64,000 nt of DNA from Bifidobacterium colobi (GTDB lineage Bacteria > Actinomycetota > Actinomycetes > Actinomycetales > Bifidobacteriaceae), in NCBI RefSeq assembly GCF_018555455.1, contig NZ_JAFEJU010000001.1, forward strand, positions 530,908-594,907. The letters run 5' to 3'. Numbering within the stretch: the stretch's first letter is position 1; the number at the start of each line of letters is the position of its first letter. Positions 6,902 through 20,153 of the stretch are shown piece by piece. The notes under the pieces were generated by a model, which was given only the letters and a program-made list of their open reading frames with translations, did no database searches and had not been told where the DNA came from. The translations under genes and the position numbers were made by a program.

Positions 6902-8971
6902 CTAACTGCGTAGCAAATCCGCGCAACCCCAGACCACCTCAGCGATACGCCGCAGTTCCGCTTCCGCGCTCACCGTGCGCCACACTGCCGCATACGCTTC
7001 AAACCACTGTTCCAGACCGCGAGCAACTTGCCGCGAGAAGCCATCAGGCAACGACAGCACGTCACCAGCAACCTCAGCCTCGGTAACGACCCCTTCGCGC
7101 ATCGCCAAGCACATGCCTAGCTCATTGAACAGGCGCTGACCTTCCGCCGCAATCAGCAATGGCTGCAGTACATTGCCACGCACAGCGCCGGCATCATACG
7201 TTGCAGCCCGCGCTCCCATCGCACCAAGGCGCACGATATCCGAACCCAGCGTCTTGTTCGCCTCAGCCCAGCGCAATATGTTGGGTTTCAGCCAAGTGAG
7301 CAGATGTGCGCGCGCCTCATGTACCGTAGTGCTGCCGTGGATGAGCTTGGCGTAGGGGGAGCCCTGGGCACCACCGTCGTCATCGATGCGAATCGAATCG
7401 CGCACGTCAGTGTTCAGCGAACTATCACCGGAGTCAAGCTCCACATAGCGGACGATATTGAACCAGCCAAACGCGGCCTGGTGGCTTGCATCGCGCAACG
7501 CAGCCACGAATTCACCGGTACCATCGCCGTACTCCACCATCGAGATGCGGCGGTCCAGCTCAGTCTGAGCAGCAGTCGTATGTGCCGCCCACTGCGGATC
7601 CCATGCGCACTGTGCGCCATAAATCATGCCGGGGATTGCGATACGCGGGTCATTGATATGCCCGAAATCGCCCCAGTCGGTCACAAGGAGTCCCGTAGCC
7701 CCATAACGTTGTCCGTACTGAGCCAGGCGCGAGATATTTCCCCACGCCCAGTCCAATCGCGGCAGCAGCGCATTCCAGCACCACACTGCCGGGCACACGT
7801 ATTGCCGGGCACCGGATTCGGCCACCAGCCGCACTTTCTCGTCAGTGACGTCCGGCGCATACAGCCAATTGAGCAGCGTTACATGCTTCGGCAGTCGTTC
7901 GAGGATTTCCGGCTGCTCTACGGCAATGTCGCCCCAGAACATGGGCTCGCGACCTTGGTCGGACAGGTGCGCGCACAATCGGGATATGTAGTCGGCATAC
8001 ATGGTGGCGGCACCGCGCTGATCGGCTTCCGGTTTGGATCGACCTTTGCCGAGGTCAAAGGTTTCGTCGCCGCAGATGTTGAATTTGCGACTGCGGAACA
8101 GCTGCAGATAGTCATCGATCAGCGTGCAGGACAGCGCGAACGCGTCCGGTTCGGTGATGTTGAGCGTGTGATGTTCCATTCGCTCGATCAGACTGTATGG
8201 CCGATCGGCATGCTCGGGAAATTCACCAAGGTGACGCAATTCATGCGTACGCAATGCCATGTAGAGGTGACCGAAGGTAGACACCGATGGCACCAGTTCG
8301 ATGCCGCGCGCCGCGCAGTATTCATCGAATGCGAGGATGTCGGCTGGTTTGAGCGGACTGGTGCCGCGCCAGGTTTCGCTCATGTCGTCGAACGCAAACG
8401 TGTGCTCAACGTAGAGCTGCAGCTGGTTGTACTTGTACAGGCACAGCTTGTCGACCCAACGCTTAAGCCAATCGAGCGTCGGCACACGGCCGCGCGTCGC
8501 GTCGAGATAGTAGCCGCGGGTGCGATAGGCGGGCTTGTCTGTGATGCTGAGTGCGGGCAGTGTTGGGGCACATTGGCGGATGATCTGGCGCAATGTCTGA
8601 ATGCCGTCGCGCAGACCGGCGGCATCGCCGCCGATAACGCTGATGCCATCCTGGGTGATTGTCAGGCGGTATTCATGGTGCTCCAGAGCATTGTTCCCCA
8701 CAACCTCAGCAGATGTTCGATCAGCGATGGACAGCGTGATGAACGACTGCCAGCGACTGCCTTTCGCAATATCCCACCGCAGTCCAGTGGCCGCCTCGAT
8801 ATCATCGGCAATCTGACCGGCCCACACGTTCGCCGCATCCGCATCGCCCGCATTTTCCGTAATACGACCTACGTAAGGCAATACAACTGCCGCATCGTGG
8901 TTGATTGCCACCGTACGAGGTTCGGGAATCAGCTCGAAACTCTTCGCTTGCCCTTCAACGCAATAGTGCAT
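6902..8971 (-). CDS. intracellular glycoside hydrolase family 20 (beta-N-acetylhexosaminidase-like)
   Basis: GH20 enzymes remove terminal GlcNAc/GalNAc by substrate-assisted catalysis. The catalytic Asp-Glu pair is in ICGDETFDLG (D302-E303). An N-terminal zincin-like GH20b domain (GLRDGIQTLRQII) and the barrel motif RGYYLDATRGRVPTLDWL precede it. ATG 8995 also opens the frame, but GGAAGGGAG lies 8 bases before ATG 8971, giving 689 residues. No signal peptide is seen, so it probably acts on imported N-acetylhexosamine oligosaccharides, for example from host glycans or peptidoglycan. No transporter is adjacent. Confidence 0.87.
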   Translation of the reverse strand: MHYCVEGQAKSFELIPEPRTVAINHDAAVVLPYVGRITENAGDADAANVWAGQIADDIEAATGLRWDIAKGSRWQSFITLSIADRTSAEVVGNNALEHHEYRLTITQDGISVIGGDAAGLRDGIQTLRQIIRQCAPTLPALSITDKPAYRTRGYYLDATRGRVPTLDWLKRWVDKLCLYKYNQLQLYVEHTFAFDDMSETWRGTSPLKPADILAFDEYCAARGIELVPSVSTFGHLYMALRTHELRHLGEFPEHADRPYSLIERMEHHTLNITEPDAFALSCTLIDDYLQLFRSRKFNICGDETFDLGKGRSKPEADQRGAATMYADYISRLCAHLSDQGREPMFWGDIAVEQPEILERLPKHVTLLNWLYAPDVTDEKVRLVAESGARQYVCPAVWCWNALLPRLDWAWGNISRLAQYGQRYGATGLLVTDWGDFGHINDPRIAIPGMIYGAQCAWDPQWAAHTTAAQTELDRRISMVEYGDGTGEFVAALRDASHQAAFGWFNIVRYVELDSGDSSLNTDVRDSIRIDDDGGAQGSPYAKLIHGSTTVHEARAHLLTWLKPNILRWAEANKTLGSDIVRLGAMGARAATYDAGAVRGNVLQPLLIAAEGQRLFNELGMCLAMREGVVTEAEVAGDVLSLPDGFSRQVARGLEQWFEAYAAVWRTVSAEAELRRIAEVVWGCADLLRS

Positions 8972-9187
8972 TGTGCACACTCCCTTCCACGCCATCGTTC
9001 TTGTGCACGCTGTCGGATGACTGCTCGTTCAGCCCTTCACCACACCCAGCGCTGCGCTTTCCACTATCCACCATTATTCCCGCGCCACCACCGACCCAAG
9101 CGCGACACGCCGAAGAGCATGTCTTCGTTGACACCTCCGCATTCAGTGGTATTGTAATCACTTGTGCGCTTTTGAAGCGTGCGGATC

Positions 9188-9261
9188 GGGCCCGTAGCTC
9201 AGCTGGTTAGAGCGCATCCCTGATAAGGATGAGGTCGGAGGTTCAAGTCCTCCCGGGCCCA
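9188..9261 (+). tRNA. tRNA-Ile (GAT)
   Basis: A complete cloverleaf: acceptor GGGCCCG pairs with CGGGCCC, D-arm CTCAGCTGGTTAGAG, anticodon GAT at 9222-9224, T-arm GGAGGTTCAAGTCCTCC. The 3' CCA is not encoded. Confidence 0.97.
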
Positions 9262-9311
9262 CGGAAAAATTAGCGGCCAGCGTGCCGCTCTTTTTTTCAA
9301 CACTGCAACAT

Positions 9312-9384
9312 GGGGCTATAGCGCAGCTGGTAGCGCATCTGCTTTGCAAGCAGAGGGTCGCCGGTTCGAACCCGGCTAGCTCCA
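9312..9384 (+). tRNA. tRNA-Ala (TGC)
   Basis: Acceptor GGGGCTA pairs with TAGCTCC (one G-T pair), anticodon TGC at 9345-9347, T-arm CCGGTTCGAACCCGG. CCA is not encoded. It lies 50 bp after tRNA-Ile, an Ile-Ala pair here outside an rRNA operon. Confidence 0.97.
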
Positions 9385-9391
9385 CTACCCG

Positions 9392-9426
9392 AAACCCTTG
9401 GAATTGCAACGATTCCGAGGGTTTTT
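9392..9426 (+). terminator. terminator after the tRNA pair
   Basis: AAACCCTTGGAAT and ATTCCGAGGGTTT pair around a short loop and run into TTTTTG. An 11-bp tandem duplication (GTGCACAAGTG twice, about 9485-9506) follows in the spacer. Nothing else is recognised before 9625. Confidence 0.85.
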
Positions 9427-9624
9427 GCGTTCTTTCGCATCGGTCACATTGAGGCAAAATCAGGCGTTTTCGGCGCTCCTAACGGTGCACAAGTGGTGCA
9501 CAAGTGGCACACAGGGGATTCACAGGGGCACGCGTGGGGCACGACCCCAATCACACACCATCTCAGCTGCAACATACAATATGCCCGAAGAGAGAACAGG
9601 CAGTTTGCAGAAAAGTGGTTCATC

Positions 9625-11682
9625 ATGACGAATCCTCGCCCGGCGCGCATCGCATCATCGGCGCAGCATGTCTCGGATACTCCGGCATCATCACCAGCGA
9701 TGCCGGCACAAACCAAGCCCAAGCCAACCGGCACCCATTTCACTGCCATCGATGGTCTGCGCGCGTTGGCCATCCTCGGCGTCGTCGCCTACCACACCCG
9801 CCCATCGCTACTGCAAGGCGGCTTCCTTGGTGTCACCATCTTCTTCGTCATCAGCGGATTCCTCATCACCCGCAGTGTCACTGGCGAACTCAGCCGCACC
9901 GGCACCATCGCCTATGGCACCTACCTTGCCAAGCGAGTGAAGCGACTCGTGCCGCCAACCCTCGTCATCATCGCCTTCACTGCGCTGGCAGCCTACCTCA
10001 CCTCGCCAAGTCTCCTGCCGAAAGCCCAAGCTGACGCGCTGCCTTCGCTGTTCTTTGTGAGCAACTGGGTGAATATTTTCCGTCATGTGTCGTATTTTGC
10101 CGCAGCCGGACTGCCTTCGCCGCTGACGCATCTGTGGTTCCTCGGCGTACTGATGCAGTTCTATCTCATCTGGCCACTGGTGCTGCTCGCGTTGCATCGC
10201 GCCAAGTTACCGCACTATGTGCAGTTGGGCATCGTCGCTGCGCTGACGCTGGCATCAACGCTCGCTATGGCATTCCTCTTCGACCCGAATGCCACCGGCA
10301 GCCGTTCGTATTATGGCCTGGATACCAGGGCCGCGGAGCTGCTGGCCGGCGCATTGCTGGCGCTGCTCATCACCGATCATCGCCAATCAGCAGGCGTCAA
10401 TGCATCTGAGGAGTCAGCCAAGCAAGCCCATCAGGGTACCTTGGGCAATGTGCTGGCCTTGGTGCCATTGGTACTGCTGATTGCCGCGTTCATCGCCGCC
10501 AAGTCCAGCTGGACAGTGCTCTACCGCGGCGGATACCTGATTGTGGCATTGCTTACCGCGCTGCTGTTGGCGGCGAGCATTGCGCCCGGCAATATGGTGG
10601 GTCGCGCGCTATCGGTTCGTCCGCTGAAGTACATTGGTTCACGCTCGTTCTCGCTGTACCTCGTGCATTATCCGATGCTGGAGATGATGAATCCGGCCAC
10701 GCGCACCACCAAACTGGCTTGGTGGGAATGGATTGTGCAGGCGCTGGTGCTGTGGCTTGCCACGGAAGTGTTCTATCAGCTGATCGAACGCACGATTCGG
10801 CTGACTGCCACGGCGGCGCCGACCAAGTCCCGTCATCGCGCACAGGCCAAGCATGACGCACGCATCATCGCGCTGCAGGTACTGCTGGTGTGCCGCCGCG
10901 TCATCATCGTGCTGTGTGCAGTCGGCACCGTGCTGCTGTGTGTGCTGCCGCTGGATTGGGGCGCGATTGCACAGGCGCGATCCGCACAGCTGCGCCCGGT
11001 TACCGCCAAGGTCGAGGCGACGCCGGCACAAACCAAGTCGGCACCAAAGCCTGCGGATAAGTCCGCGCAGCAGTCAGACCAGTCAAGCGAACAAACCGAA
11101 ACCCAAGCACAACCCGCCAGCAAACTGGTACCGGTGGCCGAGAAGGTGCCGAATAATCTGGATACTTCCGGTTGGACCTACGACGCAGCCACCGGCGTAT
11201 GCAGTGCCGATCCGCTGATCATCAGCGATTCCGTGGAGATGGGTGCGCAGCGTGTGCTGGTGAACACCATGCCGAATGCTGTTCAGGACAATGAAATTGG
11301 CCGCAGTCTGATTGCCTTCCCGTCCACCTACCAGCAGCATATGGCTGCGGGCGATGATAAGCGCGTGGTGATTGCGGCGCTGGGCACCAATAGTGCCGGG
11401 CCGAATCCTGAGCAGTCATTTGAAGACGCGGTGTCTGCGGTGAACGGCAAGGCATTGTATTTCATTACGATTCGCAATCCTGCGATGGATTCCGAGGGTG
11501 TGAATGCGGCCATGCGAGCGGTAGCCGCCCGCCATAAGAACGTTGGCATCATGGATTGGTATGGCTTGAGCGAGGGGCATAGCGAATACTTCTATGACGA
11601 TGGCGTGCACCTGACCATTGGCGAGGGGCTGGGTCGCGAGGCGTACTCGCATATGATCATCCAGGCTTTGTGCGGGCAGTGA
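9625..11682 (+). CDS. membrane O-acyltransferase (acyltransferase 3) with C-terminal SGNH-like domain
   Basis: A 685-residue protein resembling OafA/OatA surface-polymer acetyltransferases. The N-terminal acyltransferase_3 domain (motifs AIDGLRALAILGVVAYH, GGFLGVTIFFVISGFLI) has about 10 membrane segments to residue 400. An 11th segment and a Gln/Ala-rich linker follow. The extracellular C-terminal domain has SGNH-like blocks (ISDSVEMGA with the presumed Ser, YDDGVHLT with the Asp-His pair). The target, peptidoglycan or a wall glycan, cannot be told from sequence. The frame extends upstream to 9493; ATG 9625 fits the family N-terminus. Confidence 0.85.
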   Translation: MTNPRPARIASSAQHVSDTPASSPAMPAQTKPKPTGTHFTAIDGLRALAILGVVAYHTRPSLLQGGFLGVTIFFVISGFLITRSVTGELSRTGTIAYGTYLAKRVKRLVPPTLVIIAFTALAAYLTSPSLLPKAQADALPSLFFVSNWVNIFRHVSYFAAAGLPSPLTHLWFLGVLMQFYLIWPLVLLALHRAKLPHYVQLGIVAALTLASTLAMAFLFDPNATGSRSYYGLDTRAAELLAGALLALLITDHRQSAGVNASEESAKQAHQGTLGNVLALVPLVLLIAAFIAAKSSWTVLYRGGYLIVALLTALLLAASIAPGNMVGRALSVRPLKYIGSRSFSLYLVHYPMLEMMNPATRTTKLAWWEWIVQALVLWLATEVFYQLIERTIRLTATAAPTKSRHRAQAKHDARIIALQVLLVCRRVIIVLCAVGTVLLCVLPLDWGAIAQARSAQLRPVTAKVEATPAQTKSAPKPADKSAQQSDQSSEQTETQAQPASKLVPVAEKVPNNLDTSGWTYDAATGVCSADPLIISDSVEMGAQRVLVNTMPNAVQDNEIGRSLIAFPSTYQQHMAAGDDKRVVIAALGTNSAGPNPEQSFEDAVSAVNGKALYFITIRNPAMDSEGVNAAMRAVAARHKNVGIMDWYGLSEGHSEYFYDDGVHLTIGEGLGREAYSHMIIQALCGQ

Positions 11683-11710
11683 TTGTAAGGATTGACTGCT
11701 AAGCACACAT

Positions 11711-11749
11711 CGGAATCCCTTGGAATTACAGCGATTCCAAGGGATTCCG
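11711..11749 (+). terminator. hairpin terminator after the acyltransferase gene
   Basis: 16-bp perfect arms beginning CGGAATCCCTTGGAAT, with a 7-base loop, 28 bp after the stop codon. The stem core (CCCTTGGAAT...ATTCC) is like the one at 9392. No T-tract follows directly. Confidence 0.7.
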
Positions 11750-11768
11750 CTTCTGCAAACACCCTCTT

Positions 11769-11828
11769 TTGACACAGCGTCAAAAGAGGGTTTACAATAT
11801 GCCGTGAGAGAAATTGACGCTTCGTCAA
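11769..11828 (+). promoter_or_regulatory. promoter with two TTGAC-N5-GTCAA dyads
   Basis: TTGAC-ACAGC-GTCAA (11769-11783, inside a longer 12-bp-arm hairpin 11762-11790) and TTGAC-GCTTC-GTCAA (11814-11828) share the same half-sites and 5-base spacer, with centres 45 bp apart. The first supplies a -35 box TTGACA (11769-11774). TACAAT (11793-11798) follows after 18 bp as a -10 box. The second dyad would sit just downstream of the transcription start. This is the layout of a repressed promoter for the gene at 11956. Confidence 0.65.
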
Positions 11829-11955
11829 CAATGCGTGTTCCGCAACGATTGCGGCAGCACAGCACCTCGAGCCAAGCGCCAATAGCCCGGCCCGGCATCC
11901 AACGAGGGATGACGAGCGCAGGGCACAGCAACTAGGACACTCGGAAAGGACCGTT

Positions 11956-12930
11956 ATGCTGTTTCAGGTCTACGGCGACAATGCCGTCTACCAATGGATC
12001 GGATGGATTCTCGTATTCTGCTGCCTTATCGGCGCCAATGAGCTGGCCCGCCGCACCAAAACCGGCGGCGTGGTGGCGTTCCTGGTCATCCCCGCAATCC
12101 TGACCGTCTACTTCATCACCATCTACACGGCCGCCGCCATGGGTGCCGAGTGGGCCTTGAACAACCCGACCTACGTGCACATGACCTCATGGTTCCATTA
12201 CGCCAAGTTGTATGCGGCCACCATCGGCTGCATCGGCTTCATGGCCCTCAAATACAAGTGGGGCTCCATCGGAAAGTCGCACTGGTTCAAGTGCTTCCCG
12301 TTCGTCATCGTGGCCATCAACATCCTGATCGCCGTGGTCTCCGACTTTGAATCCGCCATCCGCGGCTGGGGCGGCACCTGGGTCTCCACCGAAGGCGTGA
12401 CCCTGTACGGCGGTTGGCACAACGTGTTCAACGGCGTGGCCGGCATTCTCAACATCTTCTGTATGACCGGCTGGTTCGGCATCTACGCCTCCAAGAAGAA
12501 GGACGATATGCTCTGGCCGGACATGACCTGGGTGTTCATCGTGGCCTACGATCTGTGGAACTTCTGCTACACCTACAACTGCCTGCCCACCCACTCCTGG
12601 TACTGCGGCCTCGCACTGCTGCTGGCCCCGACTGTGGCCAACTTCTTCTGGAACAAGGGCGGCTGGATTCAGAACCGCGCGTTCACGCTGGCCATCTGGT
12701 GCATGTTCGCCCAGGTGTTCCCGATGTTCCAGGATTACTCCGTGTTCTCCACCCAGTCCGTGAACAACCCGAACGTGAACCTCGTGGTGTCGCTGATCGC
12801 ACTCGTGGCCAACGTGCTGGCTCTGGGCTACATCCTCATCCGCGCCAAGAAGCAGGGGATCAACCCGTGGATGAAGGAAGTCTTCAAGGGTACGAAGGAT
12901 TATGAGCAGGCTATCGCCCGCGCTGCGTGA
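11956..12930 (+). CDS. integral membrane protein, DUF5692-like
   Basis: A 324-residue polytopic protein with about 9-10 membrane segments, rich in Trp and aromatic residues (LYGGWHNVFNGVAGILN, AYDLWNFCYTYNCLPTHSWY). I believe this is the DUF5692 family of uncharacterised membrane proteins; no function is established. AAAGGA lies 8 bases before ATG 11956. It is a single gene with its own repressible-looking promoter and a terminator at 12999. The conserved Trp/His/Cys residues inside membrane segments suggest transport or a membrane enzyme, but this is open. Confidence 0.75.
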   Translation: MLFQVYGDNAVYQWIGWILVFCCLIGANELARRTKTGGVVAFLVIPAILTVYFITIYTAAAMGAEWALNNPTYVHMTSWFHYAKLYAATIGCIGFMALKYKWGSIGKSHWFKCFPFVIVAINILIAVVSDFESAIRGWGGTWVSTEGVTLYGGWHNVFNGVAGILNIFCMTGWFGIYASKKKDDMLWPDMTWVFIVAYDLWNFCYTYNCLPTHSWYCGLALLLAPTVANFFWNKGGWIQNRAFTLAIWCMFAQVFPMFQDYSVFSTQSVNNPNVNLVVSLIALVANVLALGYILIRAKKQGINPWMKEVFKGTKDYEQAIARAA

Positions 12931-12998
12931 GGTCCGTCTCACGGCTGCATATCGTGTGGCACTGCCCGTGGCTACTGCGTAACTGCCATATAGCACAT

Positions 12999-13034
12999 GC
13001 GCTGGCGTCTCGTTTGTGGGACGCCAGCGCTGTT
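12999..13034 (+). terminator. terminator after the DUF5692-like gene, with a repeated loop sequence
   Basis: GCGCTGGCGT and ACGCCAGCGC pair around CTCGTTTGTGGG and are followed by TGTTTCTTTC. Loop and flanks recur almost exactly at 15011-15036. Confidence 0.8.
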
Positions 13035-13082
13035 TCTTTCTCACCCCCGATTTGCAAGTTGCGCCCCGCCCGGGCACCACTA

Positions 13083-13760
13083 TCACCGCATACGAGAGTT
13101 GTAATCCCTGCGAACAGCGCTAAGCGCAGCCGCAGCTTCCTGCTCAAAGCCACGAGCACCACCGCGAACGGCAGTCGCCGCGCATGACACGGCCGCGAAC
13201 GAAGCTTCCACGCCACGCCCGTCTGCGTGGAAGTTCGCCGCATACAGAGGATCGATGCCGAAATCATCCGCAGTCTGTACTGCGTCGATGTTGGCACCAA
13301 GGAATACGAACTCCCAATGGTACTGTTCGCGTTCATGCGCAATCATCTTGCGCACCTTCGGCAGTGTGTATCGGTGGCTCGCGTTCTCATAACCATCAGT
13401 GATAATCACGAACAGCACACGGTCGGCACGGTAAGGTGCGGCCGTATGACGTTGCCGGGAAACCACACGGTCAATAGTCGAGCCGACGGCATCCAACAGG
13501 GCGGTGCTACCGCGAGCCCAATAATCGTCCTGCGTCAAATCCTTGACCGCACGCAGATCAATATGATCATGCAGTGTTTGCATACGATGATCGAACAGCA
13601 CGGTCGTCACCGAGCAATCACCAGGGATCGCTCGCTGCTTGGCGAGCATGCTGTTGAATCCGCCAATGGTGTCGGATTCGAGGCCGGACATCGACCCGCT
13701 TCGATCCACAATAAACACGAGTTCCGTACGGTTGGCATTGGTGTTGTTCGTCATCGTCAT
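13083..13760 (-). CDS. von Willebrand factor A (VWA) domain protein
   Basis: A 225-residue cytoplasmic protein that is essentially one VWA domain. The MIDAS metal site is complete: DRSGSMSG (DxSxS) near residue 15, the Thr in RGSTALLDAVG, and the Asp in ITDGYENASH. FVFLGANIDAV is a further family block. The frame opens upstream to 13856, but GGGAAAGGA lies just before ATG 13760. It sits 112 bp downstream of the macro-domain gene on the same strand. Such stand-alone VWA proteins are common next to macro-domain genes in gut bacteria; the ligand is unknown. Confidence 0.85.
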   Translation of the reverse strand: MTMTNNTNANRTELVFIVDRSGSMSGLESDTIGGFNSMLAKQRAIPGDCSVTTVLFDHRMQTLHDHIDLRAVKDLTQDDYWARGSTALLDAVGSTIDRVVSRQRHTAAPYRADRVLFVIITDGYENASHRYTLPKVRKMIAHEREQYHWEFVFLGANIDAVQTADDFGIDPLYAANFHADGRGVEASFAAVSCAATAVRGGARGFEQEAAAALSAVRRDYNSRMR

Positions 13761-13872
13761 GATGCATCCTTTCCCTATATTTCGGCGCTGTATGTGCCGA
13801 AGATGGGATAAGCATCGCATCATCGAAACCGGCATTGGTCGCTTCGCAAGCGACATTGCTCACGACAAACGA

Positions 13873-14964
13873 TTACTGTCCGAGCAGAGGCTGATCGTAC
13901 CGGAATAGCGATTCATTGATGGTAAACACATCAAAAATGCCGTGAGCAATGAAGAACTCCACGATAACATCGAACTTCACACTGTGCGAGAGCGCATAAC
14001 CGGCACAAGCCAACAGGTCTTCCGTTTCATCGATATCCAGCCGCAGGGAAATCGCTAATGCCAGCACAGTTTTCTTACTCGGCATGTACCCGTTGCCACA
14101 ACGTATTTTCGAGAACAGCTTCCGGCTGATATTCGCTCGCTTGTACACATCCACATCGGAATAACCTTTGGCATCGATGATTCGCATCAGAATCACGTTG
14201 AAAGGCTCATCCAGATCGGAGAGGATCTCGTCTTCGGGATAATGAGGCGATTGAAGCCCAGCAGATGGGGAGGCCGAGGTCTGCCGGGCGGCCGGGGCGG
14301 AGGATGGAGACATCGCACGTGGCGCATGCGCGGACGATTCTTCACCCACGCCACCAACCGCGAATGCTCCGCGATAGCCGAGATCGCGCATTTCCTGCAC
14401 GCGGGAACTTGGCCGGCCTTCATGTTCGGCCACATAATGGTCGTCGATGTATGACTGAATCTGCCGGTCAAGTTCCGTGCCGGCATCGAAAGCGGCACGG
14501 TCGAATATGCACAGATATACGTCGAGGTCTGTGTTCGATTGTTCAAGATAATCTCGGATTTCGTCAACGGCCACACGAAGCGCTTCCGCTTTGGGATAGC
14601 CAAAAATACCGCTGGAAATCAGCGGGAACGCAATGCTCTCGCAACCCAAATCGGAAGCCAGCTTCAACGAGTTGCGGTAGCAGGCGCGCAGCAATCGTTC
14701 CTCGCCATGGTTGCCGCCCTGCCAAATCGGACCGGCCGTATGAATCACATACCGCGCAGGCAAATCGAACCCAGGGGTGGCCACAGCATCGCCGGTATGG
14801 ATAGGGGAGAGCCGATCACATGCCTCCTGCAATCGACGTGCGCCAGCTGCACGAAAAATAGCGCCGCACACACCGCCGCCCATCAGCAGTCGGGTATTCG
14901 CGGCATTCACGATGGCATCCACTCGCATTCGCGTAATATCCTGCCGAACCAATTGCAATGGCAT
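13873..14964 (-). CDS. macro domain fused to a helix-turn-helix-like C-terminal domain
   Basis: A 363-residue fusion. Residues 1-170 form a macro domain that should bind or hydrolyse ADP-ribose derivatives: DAIVNAAN, the glycine loop GGGVCGAIFRAAG, and PLISSGIFGYP are the ligand-binding blocks. A Ser/Ala/Pro-rich linker (about 215-250) leads to a C-terminal all-helical domain of about 110 residues resembling an XRE-type HTH (RANISRKLFSKIRCG, PSKKTVLALAISLRL). AAGGAG precedes ATG 14964; an upstream open frame to 15057 is not needed. A role linking ADP-ribose or NAD signals to regulation, together with the adjacent VWA protein, is inference. Confidence 0.83.
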   Translation of the reverse strand: MPLQLVRQDITRMRVDAIVNAANTRLLMGGGVCGAIFRAAGARRLQEACDRLSPIHTGDAVATPGFDLPARYVIHTAGPIWQGGNHGEERLLRACYRNSLKLASDLGCESIAFPLISSGIFGYPKAEALRVAVDEIRDYLEQSNTDLDVYLCIFDRAAFDAGTELDRQIQSYIDDHYVAEHEGRPSSRVQEMRDLGYRGAFAVGGVGEESSAHAPRAMSPSSAPAARQTSASPSAGLQSPHYPEDEILSDLDEPFNVILMRIIDAKGYSDVDVYKRANISRKLFSKIRCGNGYMPSKKTVLALAISLRLDIDETEDLLACAGYALSHSVKFDVIVEFFIAHGIFDVFTINESLFRYDQPLLGQ

Positions 14965-15010
14965 GCGTGGCTCCTTCGCGTAATGAACTCTGTGACCAGC
15001 TCTATGGTAT

Positions 15011-15036
15011 GGCGTCTCGTTTGTGGGATGCCAGCG
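15011..15036. repeat. second copy of the 13.0-kb hairpin/loop element, in a divergent promoter region
   Basis: GGCGTCTCGTTTGTGGGA followed by TGCCAGCGC differs from 13004-13030 by one base. Here it lies between the divergent macro-domain gene and gdhA, not after a gene, so it is not simply a terminator. Confidence 0.65.
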
Positions 15037-15134
15037 CATTGTTGCCGCAGTGTCCACCTAGTGAGGAATCTCGCAGGCAACTCTTGAGCGTTTCCAGAGT
15101 TCACGCCTACAATCGAAAGCGTCTTATTCAATAG

Positions 15135-16505
<1,371 letters not shown>

Positions 16506-16533
16506 CGTGTAACCGCTGAATAACCCTTAATTA

Positions 16534-16586
16534 CGTCCGTATGTACGCGCAGTTCACGGACCTTGCGCGTACATACGGACGTTTTT
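16534..16586 (+). terminator. terminator of gdhA, copy 1 of a repeated hairpin family
   Basis: 18-bp perfect arms (CGTCCGTATGTACGCGCA and its complement) with a 12-base loop, followed by TTTTT. Confidence 0.9.
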
Positions 16587-16599
16587 GTTGTCCAAATCA

Positions 16600-16643
16600 T
16601 CCGTATGTACGCGCAGCATTCGTTATTTGCGCGTACATACGGA
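16600..16643. repeat. copy 2 of the TCCGTATGTACGCGCA hairpin family
   Basis: 16-bp perfect arms (TCCGTATGTACGCGCA) with another 12-base loop, 18 bp after copy 1. It lies between convergent gdhA and lacZ, so it may serve lacZ on the minus strand. A CAAAAAC run follows on the plus strand. Confidence 0.85.
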
Positions 16644-16680
16644 CAAAAACCGAGGTCCCGGCCTCAACTACAGCAGTTCC

Positions 16681-20118
<3,438 letters not shown>

Positions 20119-20153
20119 TCACCCTGTGTGACGCGCACTATCGGAGGTACCGT

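Noticed and set aside
7304..9157. 617-codon plus-strand ORF opposite the GH20 gene
   Set aside because: A shadow frame caused by high third-position GC. The minus strand has a complete GH20 enzyme with its catalytic pair, and the shadow has no recognisable domain.
9158..9457. Minus-strand ORF of 99 codons across both tRNA genes
   Set aside because: It is an antisense reading of tRNA-Ile and tRNA-Ala (ELAGFEPATLCLQ and GLEPPTSSL are classic mistranslated tRNA products). The tRNAs themselves are certain.
9485..9506. Attachment-site remnant after tRNA-Ala
   Set aside because: GTGCACAAGTG occurs twice in tandem, but no tRNA 3'-end duplication and no integrase gene are visible.
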